A DNA stretch of 64,000 nucleotides from NCBI GenBank assembly GCA_964247055.1, contig OZ176050.1, forward strand, positions 6,882,001 to 6,946,000, written 5' to 3'. The position numbers and the translations under genes are program-made. How positions within the stretch are numbered: the first letter of the stretch is position 1; every line of letters begins with the position of its first letter. Shown piece after piece: positions 39,586 to 52,826 of the stretch. The notes beneath the pieces were generated by a model. That model was not told where the DNA came from, searched no databases, and saw only the letters and a list, made by a program, of their open reading frames with translations. This stretch comes from Paragordius varius. Taxonomy: Eukaryota > Nematomorpha.

Positions 39586-41519
39586 TAAACCTTAAATAAT
39601 AAATATCCTACTCAGCCACTTTTATGGTGAGGAGGAAGAATGGGTCGTGAAAAAAATTTAAACCACTAGCCAAAAACATCTTTCCATGGATTATACGAAA
39701 TTTCTACAGTGAGTTATTCTATAAATCATATGGGATTAAATTTACATATAAATTTTAAAAGCTTTAACCGCTTTTCTATAAATTTATAATATAATGCCAA
39801 TAACAAAGCCTTTAAATAATATATATATATTTTTTCAAACAAATGGTTAGGATAATTTATAAATGAGCCCACTAAGCTAAATTTAAACAAAAATAACTTA
39901 CAGCACTACGAATTCAACTTAGTGGAATAAGACGGTGCATTAGTGAAAATAATATATTTTCCAGCAGAGATCCATTGATTTAAATCGATTCAATATTAAA
40001 TATAATATCTATTATTTTAATGTTAAAATATAGCGAATATGAATATTAATGATGTTCCACATTTAGAAAAGGATAGCAATGTGAGGCGAATCAGAATTTA
40101 CAAAATATATAAATTAATACATAATGAGATGGATTTCAGGTGTTGTAGACGATTGTTTTTTTGTTGTTAGAATAATATGCTTTGCCTACTCTATCCCTTG
40201 TATTAATTTCAAAATATATTTTGCCTCAAATATAAATTCGATCACAGAGCAGTTATTGTATATTATTGGTAAAGATTTGTAAATTAATTTTTGGTTGCTT
40301 GTTCTTTATGATAATGCATACTAATGTGGAGAGTAGTCAAAAGGATGTAGAAAATTTTTAATGTTATACATTGTATTACAAATTCAAATTCTTTTATAAG
40401 CAAAAGTAATAATCGCTTTTTACATCTTACGAAAAAAAAGGTGTTTTGTTGTTGCTCAATGAAAGAAATGTGTACATAATTTTAATATGTATTTATAAAA
40501 GCAACATTATTATTATGTACATTCTCTTTATCTATCGTACCATCTATATGTATACTCATATACATCTAATTTTAAAATATAAGAATTTAATAAATCAAAA
40601 TTTTATTATAGATATATTAAAGATATACTAAGATGATCTTGATCATAATCAAGTATATTAACAAAAGGTACTATACCATACAAATATATATAAAAAAATT
40701 TTAATATGTTTACTATGAATCTTGTATAAAGTTAATTACTTAAATGTTTCAAAGTGTGTGATTTATAACCTAAAGACTTTTGATGTAAAGGTGTAAATGA
40801 AGGTGAGTGTGCGAAAATTACATATACAATAATTATCCTGCCTCTTAACTGTATAATCGTCGTAATTTTTTAAAAAATTAGATAAATATGATTGTGAATA
40901 ACCTTTTGACTATATTTTAAATATTTTCAACAGTAGTATTTTATTAGTTCGCTGTAATTATGTATTTTAAAGGTTCTTTATGTATTTTTTAATTTTGGGC
41001 GTAACCCGTCTTAAGAAGCCGCGCATCGAGAAAAAAACACGTCCGAATTCCAAATTTTCATTTATAATTTATATTTAATAAAATCGCACTCTCAATTTTT
41101 ATTCGACCGCCTATGGGTAGGAAAAAAAGCATATTACAGTCATTTAAATGACTGTAATCATTTAAAATATAAACTTTCAGTTTATTTTCAAATTTACAGT
41201 TTATTCATAAATGTCCATTAAATTTAATTTAAATTCGTATAACCAACTGCATTTATACCGAAAATGCAAAGTTGGATATATGTACGAAATCGATATATGA
41301 AAACCCCAAGTCAAATAATTGTGTCGTACTGATGAGTGCTAACAAGCACGAAACTAGCCTACGATTACTATTGACGAAGGGTTTCACATATCGTTTATAA
41401 TTTTATAATCACCTTTCAATTAATTTTCTAATTAAATTTTGATTATCATTATACGGATTTTACAACTGTTATTACAAAACATAATCAATCCATCATTTAC
41501 AAATTATATTTTCGTCCAT
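39586..41519. other. No gene seen
   Basis: AT-rich sequence without a supportable exon. A short plus-strand stretch near 41000 reads TRLKKPRIEKKTRPNSK, but nothing around it has splice-site context, so I do not call it. Confidence 0.4.
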
Positions 41520-41885
41520 ATCTTAATCAACACTCCTTTTGGGTAGTTTTGAATCCCAGAACGATTTTTAATTTTAATCTTAAAAATGTCCAAAATATTG
41601 GGTTGAAATTAAAAATATGCGTTCTCTATCCTTAAGGCGCATGATTTATAAATTGAAAAATCCCTCATCTCAAATTTCGCCGCCATTTATTTCTTTGGTT
41701 TTTTTCGGTCGCTTATACAGCAGGCGAAATAAATATCATGGTTAAAATTGTAACTGATTCACGTTAAAAGCTCTTTAATCATAGCAGAAACTTTTAGATA
41801 TTATTGATGTTAATATAATTTGTTTGTTTTAATCCTGTCTGGAGCTATCCCTTCCGACTCTTAAAATAAATTGGAATTTTATAGG
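41520..41885. repeat. Interspersed repeat, family B
   Basis: Shares TCATCTCAAATTTCGCCGCCA and TATACAGCAGGCGAAATAAA with the other family-B copies. It ends near CTGTCTGGAGCTATCC, which echoes the family-A terminus CTGGGGTAT. Confidence 0.45.
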
Positions 41886-44800
41886 ATAATGTTTGATTTA
41901 AATTTTAACCCAAACAACTTTTAAAATGTTATTTGCAAATATAAGCTTTGGGGTATAAAACCACTAGAAAATGTAATCGCCTACAAAAAAGAAAAGGTAA
42001 TGAAGTATTAAAAAGTCTAAACTTTTATTTAATATGCGACCTTATTATGTAAATTGAGATTATTAAAGCCCTATTTATTTTTTAGTATCTATGTGTCATA
42101 AACTAGATAAATACCTTACCTAAAAATACATAAAAAGTTTTTTTTGCCACATAGACCAAATCAATAATTAAAAAATTTTCAAGTAGCCACTTTAAAAACT
42201 AAAATTGCAAACAAACTACTAATTTAAAAAAATAATAAACATTTTACAAATCACATTATATTAAATTAGTGTATCTGAAGTTATTTAAGTGTTTATTTAT
42301 TAATTCGATAAAAACGAAATTTTTTATGGCAATTATAAATCTTTATAGTTATTGAGTTGTATATATTTTATGAAAATCTGAAATATATTTATCGGATTTT
42401 AAAGTGAAAAAACATTATGAGAGTCAATTATTTTTTGATGTTGATAAATAGTGAATTTTAAATTTTTAAATCATATTTTTAAACAAAATATGTATAATCT
42501 CTTAGTGACCTTTAACTTAATGTCCATATAATCCAGAGCTTTAATAAAGGTGTTCATTTGTGTCAGAATGTAAAAATCATTCTTTAAATCTATATTGATT
42601 GTTGTAAAGGGCATCGGAAGCTTATTTTAGTCTTATCAATCACTGCTAAGCAAATATCGAACATTTAGATTTTACAAAATATTAAATTTTATATTTGTGT
42701 ATGTTAGAATCACGCATTTTAAATCAAACATACATATCTATAAAACGTTTACAATTTGTATAAATTTATCGATATATATATTTTTTATCTTATTTTAATA
42801 ATCTTAAAAATGGCTGGGACATGGTCGTCACTTGGTGACTAAGATTGAATATATATATTTTTGAAAATTATGAATATATACTCTTGAGATTTATAAAAAT
42901 TTTAAATATTAATACAAACCCAATTTATCCGAGCTAAAAATATTACCCCAATCTTAAAAATATTTTGAGGCGAAATTATTGAATACAGACTAGTTTCTAT
43001 AAGGTATGAATAAATAATACGTAAATACCTAACAACACAGGGTTTCTCATGAGATATATTATCTTATAAACTATTTTTACAGGTAAAACGAAAATGCTAA
43101 TTTTTCTTTTACCACAAAATATTTTACTTTTCATAGGCAATTTATTTTAATATTGATTTAAAGTATAAAAAGATTAAACACCGCATTTAAATATTTTACC
43201 ATAGAAATATAAAAAATAACCTCTCTTTGTAATTAATAAACAAAATTAATAGATACAAGTGCTTTTTTGCAAAAACCTCCTTTTACGCAAAAATTAATAA
43301 ACGAACTGCATCTAAATACATAATTTTATCATTATGGCCCTAATCAATCATTTTTGAAGTGCAACCTTAATCTAAAACTTTCAAAAAATTATTGAAGTGT
43401 AATCCACAAAGTAGAATGAATATCCCATTTGAAATTATTTTTGTGTTAATTGGCCAATTTTTTTATTAAAATTTCTTTTACTTAAGATGTGAGACCCCAA
43501 ATTATTTAATAATCTTTAATTACTCAGGTGCCATTTGTCAAAAACTAGGCTAAGGTGTTAATTCTTTAGAACCATTTTATTATCATATCAATATTTGCTT
43601 TTTTATCGACCATAAGCTATACTTCAATTTTAATAGGAGTTAGGTTTTTTAATTGCCAAGTTGAAATCACTGACTTTGTTGCCTCATGACATAATTTATA
43701 AAAAAAGTAGAAAACGTAAATTGGCTTAAAATTATGAACTAAAGAAATGTTTTTGAGCGTTTTTTAATTTATTAATCTCTGATAGTTGGTAAAGGGGATC
43801 GAAATAAACAAAATTACACTGTCAAAGATTAGCGTTTAATTACATTCTAATTCCATATTTAAAATATTTATTTCCGTGTATTGTAAGGCATAATTTTGAA
43901 CCAAGTTCCGTTTAGAACATATAAATATATAATATATATTAATTATACTCTTCTTAGTATAACAGATAATTACATATTTATAAGTCTAATTATATAGTAT
44001 AAATATTGGATGCAAGATTATTGACTTCAATAATTAAAAAACTGTATTGTTAACAACATATTGATGCCATCAAAGTCACACATTAACACTCATGAAAAAT
44101 TTCTTGTATATATTACAGGAAAATTTGTATAGCTCTAATTTTTATTTATAGAGATGCTAAATGTTTATTGATTAACTCCAACTCAATTACACATATTATT
44201 CATGAAGCAAGCACCTTTCATAATGATAATGTTGAATAATTTTTTTAATTCTATTACAATAGCGTATGGCATAAAAAATTGTCCGTAATTAAATATACAA
44301 AATCGATATTAGAACATAGGGAAAACACTGTTTAGTTTCAAACATTTGTTGTTTTTTACCATACGCTACTGAATAATTTTATGCAACATTATGTGGTGTG
44401 GAATGTGTCATATTTGTATTTACATTCATGTATTTTATTGACTACTAATTATGTAGATTTTAGTATAAACCAAACCTCTTTATTACATACATTGTCACAA
44501 GAAAGTATAAAATACAGGTAATAAAGGACCACAGATTGATACTCTATCATCTACAGATGCTCTATAATAAACCCTTTTTATTTGAAAAATAATGAATTTT
44601 TTATAAAGAAATGTAATTAGAGGATGCATCTATGTTCTTTACATCAAATTACAATCTGCCCAAAATATGGATTAGTCAAGCTAGCGGATAAACTGTCACA
44701 AATTTTTTTAAATACATCATTTTAATTATTTTTGTTTTTCATTTTGTCTCTATGCCTAAAGTGGTTTGCATTTCTGGCGCCCGGTGCATGAATTCATCGA

Positions 44801-46125
44801 TTTCTTGCCTTTAAAAAAATAAAATTTAAACCGTCCGTGGTCATGACCACTCATAAATGGGTGACTTTTTATGTATTATTTAAAAAAAATTTAAAGACCT
44901 ATTTTTTTAAAATAAAATTTAAATAAAAACCGGCTCCCTCAACTATGGCGCCCAGTGCATCAGCTCCCCTTTCCATCTAGCTACGCCACTGGCCTCGATT
45001 ATTTTATCTTGGCATACTAAGATGTTGGTTTTTATCAAACGCTAAATACCCTTTTAGAAGAAGAAAATTATGTCTATGCCTAGGTGTATTGAATCTCTGG
45101 GTATAAAATTTTTTATATGGAAATTCTTACAAATTCTATGTACTCTCCCAACTTTGGCAAATAGTTAGCATTTATTAAATGTTAAATAAATTAGTGGTTG
45201 GATAGTACGTTTAAAAAAAATAAAGTATTTTGCATGCATTCTAAGATGTGCCGTGATGCCGGATTTTTTGAGTCGAAAATGCGGCATAGGTAACCATTTC
45301 TGTTAGATCCCTAATCCATAACAAAAAAATAAAACCATATACGGTTACGTACTGGCAATCATTCACTTATATTTCAGAGCATGCAATCTCGTCTATGAAG
45401 CCAAAATAAAATCATAGTTAAACGATTAATGAGACGGCTTAATTTATAGTATTACATCTATTACAAATTTTTACCAAATATTGAAATATATAGAGAAAAT
45501 AAATTAATTTTATAGTAGCATTAGCGTTAATTCACATCCAATGTAGCATACTAAAAAATATATCACACTACAAAAATATATGCGATTATTCGATAATATA
45601 TTAATTTTGGAATTATGAATAAATAAAAAGTAATAATTCATTAAATTATAATTATTTTTTGCTTTAATTAAATAAAAAATAATATTTCAGCTATATGTAG
45701 TGCAATTTTACACAAAATTGGTATTTGAAAATTGACTGATATGTAGATGGCGTATTTTTACTTTATATTCATGGAACTAGAAAATATATTATTCTTTTAT
45801 GTATAAACAATATATTTTTAATGATATTATATAAATTTATTTTTAACGGATACAGATGTGTTAATAATGGTAAAATAGAGATTAACTTATATATTCTCTT
45901 CACTATATTTTGGCTGGTTCTGGTTCCGGTTCTAAACGGTTCTAAACGGTTCTTAAAATTTTTGAAAGCCTACATACACATTTACAAAATTATTAATATA
46001 CTTAAATTTATCAAGTCCCAAACCAAACTAGTTTTAACACCTTTTTACACAATTAATTTATCATATACATAACACATTTAACTATTGGCCTACTCGGCTA
46101 TAAAGATGGTTAATAGTGTAGTTAA
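41886..46125. other. Gene-free stretch with transposon scraps
   Basis: No exon is supportable over ~4.2 kb. 44259-44372 begins AGCGTATGGCATAAAA and ends TTACCATACGCTACT, inverted, so it is probably a small MITE relic. At 44775-44995 two stretches share TGGCGCCCGGTGCAT, and the second ends TAGCTACGCCACTGG, a terminus-like motif of an unassigned DNA transposon. 45249-45310 resembles the hAT MITE right end. The rest is AT-rich. Confidence 0.4.
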
Positions 46126-46129
46126 CATT

Positions 46130-46440
46130 GGAACAACCATTCATTTCAGTTTTTCGAATCAAATTGGGTTGTTAAAAACCTCAGACAGTTTAAAATTAAA
46201 TACTTTAAAAAGTATGGAAGGACTTGAAACCATGAAATAGTTTGCACTTATATAACATTGATGAACCAAAATATACAAAAAAAATTCATTCGAAAATATT
46301 TGATATAACTTAGTTTAAAATAAAACCTAAAAGCATGACATGTGTTCATTAGAAAAATTTAAAAATAATACAAAATAAACCACTTTTTCTGTTTCTATCA
46401 ATATTAAAAGTGATTTACAATATGCATTTTAATGGTTGCT
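46130..46440 (-). repeat. Interspersed repeat, family A, partial inverted copy
   Basis: Contains TTTCGAATCAAATTGGG, AAAGTATGGAAGGACTTGAA and CCATGAAATAGTTTGCACTT in the same order as 39044-39240. The far end is missing. Confidence 0.55.
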
Positions 46441-46459
46441 TATTTCACGCTATAGTTGG

Positions 46460-46590
46460 GCTATTCGTAGTAGTGCCTAGGAAAAAGTAAGGAAAAAATT
46501 GTTTATTAAAGATTTTGTTGTTTTTTACACACACACTATGTTGCGAATTGACCAACTTTATTGTGAAATAATCAACCATTAAAATGCAGA
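46460..46590. mobile_element. Tc1/mariner-type MITE relic
   Basis: Contains GCGAATTGACCAACTTTATTGTGAA, similar to the inner part of the terminal repeat of the element at 35776-35987. Both true ends are degraded. Confidence 0.4.
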
Positions 46591-46599
46591 TAAATATAA

Positions 46600-48456
46600 A
46601 ATTAGCTATTTAATAGCTATGATCTCATAAGATTTTCAAAACGGTGCATTCATTCTAATATATTGTTTACTGGTGTAAAGGCCCCTGATGGCTAGCGGAA
46701 AAACCGCTATACTAATTTTTACCATTTTATGGGTAATATTTAATGCCTTTATTGAACTCGTATGGCTTTAAAAAGCAAAAAGAATTTATTATAGCAGAGA
46801 GAATTATTATATATCGTGTATAAAATATATTGCAATAGTTTTAAGACAAGGTTGCATTTTTGCATAAGGTTAAATATTACAATATTTAGATGAAAGCATT
46901 CACAACCAAGTTATATATTTGCATAAGGTTTAATATTACAGTATTTAGGTGAAAGCATTCACAACCAAGATAATATACATTTTTAGCATAACAAGGGCAA
47001 AGGGTTATGTACTAAGGTAAGAGAGAAGGATAATATTATATTTTCATAAGTTAACTAATATAAGGTCAATTAAATTAAGTTAACAAAAACAATTAAGTTA
47101 TATAACAGCTTCTTAAGTTTTTTGAAAATTAGCTCCAAAACGCCATTTTTGTATGGCGAGTTTCAAACCGGTAGACCCCTACCCACAGGCATATATGGAA
47201 AAAGCGCTAAGTTAAATTTTTTGCCTTTATAGGGAAAATATTTGGAACCATCTTTGAGACCATCGTCTCAAGGGTTATTCGAAAAAATACCTCAACACTA
47301 AATAATCGTGATGATGGCGTATTTTTAGGGGAAGGCTCCAAATTAACCGCTAATAAAAAAGGCCTGACCTTAATTTTTACCTACTTACGGATAATATTTT
47401 GAATGATCTCATATGGCATAAGTTTTAAATTAGTGTCAAAACAACGCATATCCTATGTGGCACAGTTTTTGGCGGGTAGCTTCTTACCCAGAGGCAGGTA
47501 TAAAAAAGTGTCGGGCAAAATTTTTGTCTTTATATTATCTGGAATTATAATGTCCATATGTTCCTATAAGTTCTTGGAAATATTGCTTCAAAACCAAAAA
47601 ATTGTTCTATGGCGGCGAATTTTTCAGGGCGTAAAACTTTTCTTAGCAGATCATTAAAATAACCCCCTATACTAAAATATTTTTTTTAAGGGTATGAATA
47701 TTTTAGGCCCTTATTAAATTCACATAGTCTCATAAGTTTTCTGAAATTTGGCTCCAAAGGCATGCTATATCGATATAGTGACGCATTGTTACGCGTAGCC
47801 TCCTACTCAGAGCCTATTTAGCCACTAATTTAGAAAATCCGCTCGACTTAAATTTTTGCTTTTTTACGGGTATTATTGTAAGCACCTATTGAACTCATAT
47901 GGCCTGATAGGTTTTCTAAAATTTAGCCCCAAAGGCACGCAATTTCGATATGGCGGGTCAGTTTTTACCGGATATCTGCTAGCAGCTATTATCAAAAAAC
48001 GCTTGACTAAAATTTTTGCCTTTTAACAGGGAATACCTGGAATCCTTATTAAATTTTTACGGTCTCATACTTTGAGCGAAAAATATTTTCAAAAAATATT
48101 TTATGGATTTAGTTTTTTTGAAAAAAATGGCATTTTTGGGGAGCGAGTAAAAAGAGGGCCTAAATTAAAAAAGCGAGCCGACTATGTTCGGCGCAATGGA
48201 AAATAATTAAAAAAATCATATTGAAATCGAATGATTCAACACGTTTTCGGGATAATTGTCTCAAAGACACGATTTTAAAAAAACTTATTTTACACAAGGG
48301 GGCCTGAACTGGGGGACTAATTAAAAAAAGGGCGAAGCTATTGTCGGGGCATTCACTAATGATTATATTTTTTCGATATTTGGACTTGAATGGGTCTACC
48401 GGTTTTACGGAAATAGATCACAAAGCCACCACTTTCCATTTTTATAAATATATAGA
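46600..48456 (-). mobile_element. Helitron copy 5, long form with tandem array
   Basis: The right end at 48456 is the family 5' terminus. The internal array runs for about 1.3 kb (47100-48000 plus an earlier partial unit) in ~160-bp steps. The left part shares the near-3' phrase AAAACGGTGCATTCAT...CTAATATATTGTTTAC with copies 4 and 7, but the hairpins and CTAG are gone. No transposase coding. A 62-bp tandem duplication sits inside at 46858-46975. Confidence 0.65.
46858..46975. repeat. Two-copy tandem repeat, ~62-bp unit
   Basis: The unit TTGCATAAGGTTAAATATTAC through GAAAGCATTCACAACCAAG occurs twice in succession with few differences. Confidence 0.85.
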
Positions 48457-49374
48457 TTATCAAAGCTTTTGTGATGTTTAAAATATTAAATATGTTAATT
48501 TAAACAGAGGATTCCCAGGCTAAAATATATGAGACATTATTTATATGTAAATAAAAATATCACAAATCATTTTTGGCTAAACATGGCCTAACTTACTTAT
48601 AATTAATTCAATATTATCCATTAAAAATAATAGTAATAATTATAATCGTAAAGCAAACCTTCGGGACCATTTAAAAGTTAATAGTATTAACTTAGAGTGT
48701 ATTTACTAGTGCTTGGTATTGACCCTTTAAGTAAAGTTCAAATTATCCACAACTTTGCATCCTTCATTAAATTGCATAAGCTCGTAAAGATTTTTTATAT
48801 TTTATCATTTTTAATAATTAAAATTATCATAGGGTATAATCAATTATCCCATATACATTTTGAAAAGAAACAATATTTGTATAGATAGCTGTTTTTCTTA
48901 TCTGATCAATATATTTTACTAAGTTCACACAACATCCCTCCCTATCGGTCAAAAATAGTAAATTCTAATATTTTGCGTATGATTGATTAGCACATTCACC
49001 AAAACAATAAAAAGCTCTATTCATAACTGTTTTATAGAGAGTATTTTAATTTAAATACTTTAATTAAATTAGTATATCTATAAAAAAATGAAATTTATCA
49101 ATTAAAAAATGAAATTAATGAATATACGAACTCTGCGTGAATGTTTAAATATATTTATAATCAATCATTTAAGGAATAATTTTGAAGTGTATTATATTTT
49201 AGTGAGTATTTGAACTTGCTCAACCGGATATGTTACTTTTACTTTATTAAGCAAAGTATTTAAAACTAAATGCGGTAATAAAGCAATTCGACATTATATT
49301 GACGACCGTTAAAATATTCGACTGTCAAAATTTTGCTAAATAAAAATTGTGTTCATAAAAATGCAACCTTGGAT
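48457..49374. other. No gene seen
   Basis: AT-rich spacer. A 63-codon open frame near 48697 has no coding character that I can support. Confidence 0.4.
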
Positions 49375-49920
49375 TCAAGTAGGGGTATCTAAATACCTCA
49401 GACTATTTATGTTAATACTTTTTAAAAACTACCGAATGAAAATGTCTCAATTTAAACTTATGCTTCTATCCTAAGAAAAACTATATAATAAGCCGTAATC
49501 TCTAACTAAAATTTAGTTTTGATAAAAAAGTTCTATATGAAACTAATTCAACGCCATTTTTTTTACAACATTTTGCAAAATATCGTGCTTATTTATTTTA
49601 AAGTTAATTTTTCATTTAAATCTCATATAAGATTGATATAAGCATAAAAAGAGGTTTATTTTAGAATTTTTTAGAACCTAACTATGTCCACATGTCATGT
49701 TGACTTAATTTTCACCTTTAGGTTTTACCTTAAAATAAATAATATCAAGTATTTTAAAATGATTTTTTATATTTATAACTGCTAACTTTTGCCATGGTTT
49801 CGATTCATTCCATATTTTAAAGTTTTTAATTTTAAACAGGCTTGGGGTATCACCCAAATTTGAATTGAAAGACTGGAATTTGTTGCAATGTAAAAAAAGT
49901 GTTTTCCACTATCTAAAGGC
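49375..49920 (+). repeat. Interspersed ~545-bp repeat, family A, uninterrupted copy
   Basis: Starts GGATTCAAGTAGGGGTATCTAAATACCTC and ends CTTGGGGTATCACCCAAATTTGAATTGAAAG. The two ends are inverted and each holds a short palindrome. This copy is the paralogous empty site for the palindrome inserted at 52827. Relatives: 39044-39585, 46130-46440, 52385-54865, and a diverged one near 11060-11500. Confidence 0.7.
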
Positions 49921-50009
49921 TTTTATACCGCTTTCATCATGCCTAAAAATAGCAGAAAGGACGCTTTAACAAAATTTTGCTAAACATTAAATTTTTCTAA
50001 AAGTAGGAA

Positions 50010-51645
50010 TCTATATATTAAAAATGAAAAGTGGTGGCTTTGTGATCTGTTTCCGGAAAACCGGTAAACTCATTCAAATCCAAATGAAAAAATATCATCA
50101 ATGAGTGCCCCGACAATAGTTTCGTCCTTTTTATGAATTAGGCCCCCAGTGCGGGCCCACCCCGTGTAAAACACAAGTTCACAAAAATCGTGTCTTTGAG
50201 ACAATTTTCCGGAGAACGTGTTGGACCATTCAATTTCAAATATGTTTTTACTTATTTTCGATTGCGAACACAGTCGACTTGCTTTTTTAATTTAGGCCCT
50301 CTTTTTACCTCCCCCCGTAAAATGCCACTTTTTTCAAAAAAATTAAGTCCACAAAACTAATTTTCTATTTTCGCCCAAAGTATGGGACCGTAAAAATTCA
50401 ATAAGGATTCCAGGCATGCCCTGTTAAAAGGTAAAAATTTTAGTCAAGCTTTTCTTTGATGATAGCTGCTGGGTAATAAGATACCCGCTAAAAACTGACC
50501 CGTCATATTGAAATAGTGTGCCTTTGGGGCTAAGTTTCAGAAAACCTATTAGGCCATATGAGTTCGATCCGTGCTTAAAACATTACCCGTAACAACGCAA
50601 AAATTAAGTTCGTGCGGTTTTTTTTAAATTAGCCGTCAATTAGGCCCTTTACGCCCTAAAAAAATGCGCTTTCATTGAACAATTATTTAGTTTAAAAGCC
50701 ATTCTTCCATAAACTAATAAGAACATATGGAACGAATGATGATTCCAGATATTCCCATATAAAGGCAGAAAATATTATCCAACGGCTTTATATATTGGCC
50801 TCTGGGTAGGGGGCTACCCGCGTAAAAATGCGTCACTATATCGATACAGCATTTTGGAGACAAATTTCAGAAAACCAATGAGATGTGAGTTCAATGGCCT
50901 AAAATAATTATTACCCCTTACAAAAATTTTAGTATAGAGGGTTATTTCGATGAGACGCTAAGAAAAGTTTCCTGAAAAATTCGCCGCCATAGAACAACTT
51001 TTTAGTTTTGAAGCAATATTTCCAAGAACTTATAGTACATATGGACATCAGATATTCCCCATATAAAAACTAAAAATTTGCCCGACGCTTTTTTATACCT
51101 GCCTCTGGGTAAAAAGATACCCGTCAAAAACTGTGCCACTATAGAGAATTTGCGTTGTTTTGGAACTAATATAAAGACAACTTATGCCATATTAGCTCAT
51201 TTAAAGTTCGAAATTTTACCCGTAAAAAGATAAAAACTAAGGTCAGGCCTTTTTTTATTAGCCGTTAATTTGGGGCCATTATGCCCTATAAATACGCCAT
51301 CATATAACGATATTTAGTGTTGAGGTATTTTTTCGAATTACCCATGAGACGATGGTCTCAAAGATGATTCCAAATATTTTCCCTATAAAGGCAAAACTTT
51401 TTACTTAGCGCTTTTTCCATATAGGCCTATGGGTAGGAATCTACCGGTTTAAAACTGAGACACCACACAAAAATGGCGTGGCTTTGGAGCAAATTTTCAA
51501 AAAACTTAAGAAGCCAAACGAGTTCGATAAAGGCTTTAAATATTACCTATAAAAAGGTAAAAATTATTGTATAGCGGTTTTTTCCGTTAGCCGTCAATTT
51601 GGGGCCTTGACACCAGTAAACAATATATAGGTATGAATGCACCGT
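50010..51645 (+). mobile_element. Helitron copy 6, opposite orientation, long form
   Basis: Starts with TC at 50010 (CTATATATTAAAAATG) preceded by A. It runs through the conserved block and about six degenerate ~160-bp units, ending near CAGTAAACAATATATAGG and ATGAATGCACCGTT. The 3' hairpins are lost. It is the only copy in this window on the plus strand. Confidence 0.65.
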
Positions 51646-52384
51646 TATACTTATAATTGTTTAATAATTCTTTTTGATGTCAAAATTTGGGATATATTTA
51701 AAAATTTAATTGCCAAATTCTTACATTTTTGCGTTTGTTTTAAAAGAACTATCCCGTTTTATATGAACAAAAAATCTGAGACTTTCGGAGCCATATCTAA
51801 AAATGAAAACTTTTTGGAAATATTGTTTTGCTTTTTATAAGTAGTTTATGATTATTTTAGTGATATTTTTTGGAATGAAGCATTTAGCTTTCATCAAAAA
51901 AAATATATTACAAAAAATGTGGTCAAACTTTGCCATTTTCTGAAATAAAGCACTTAGCGCAAAGTGCAAATAACTTTCTTATATCACATGTAAGCGCTAA
52001 AAACCAAGAGCACAGTGATAATCCTGATATATTTTTCTATCAGAATATATTTATTTCACCAAGATATATTTTATGACCCCCGATTTTGTACACTGTGTAT
52101 TGAACCTTAAAGATTAAAGAGGCCTAAAATTTTGGCTTAATAGCTTGACTTTTTGAGAAATTAAATTACCAATCACTTTAAGAAAAAACATTTTCAAAAA
52201 ATAATAGTGTTCAAAATTAATTATTCCCCAGTAAAACCGTTTTCTCATTTATTCTTTGGTATTATAATTGATTTATATAACTGTTAATGCCTCAAAAGAG
52301 CTTTGAAACCAAACTAAGAAGATTATTTGAATATTTTTGTTATTATAAATTTAAAATAAAATATTCTCATGTATATTTATTAAC
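51646..52384. other. No gene seen
   Basis: AT-rich spacer between repeats. A 67-codon open frame at 51637-51840 overlaps the Helitron edge and has no support. Confidence 0.4.
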
Positions 52385-52826
52385 ACTTCGATTCAAATTG
52401 GGGTATCTAAATACCCCAGACTAAACTTAAATTAAATTTTTTAAAAAACTACTGAAGGAGACGGTCCCAATTTAAATTTATGCTTCTATCCTGATAAATA
52501 TTATATAAATATGGCAAAGTATCTTGATTTAATTTTGTTTTTAACAAAAAGTTTCATCTCAAACTTCTTCGACGCCATTTTTATTTTACAAAAATTTTGC
52601 AAAATATCGTCTTCATTTAATTTTAAGGGTAAACTAAAGCATATTTTTTTATATAAATTACATCTAACATTGATAGAAATAGAAAAAGCGGTTTATTTTG
52701 TATTATTTTTTAATTTTACAATTTGACACATGTCACGTTGACGAAATTTTAACCTTTCGGTTTTAGCTCAAAATAAGTAATATCAAAGATTTTTGAATAA
52801 ATTTTTTTATATATTTCGGTTTATTA

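Noticed and set aside
45930-45960. Direct repeats such as GGTTCTAAACGGTTCTAAACGG that could be read as a CRISPR-like or telomere-like array
   Set aside because: Only two or three short units without spacers; no array in a eukaryotic context.
47403-47657. 84-codon frame in the tandem array
   Set aside because: It runs through array units whose other copies are not open in this frame; chance.
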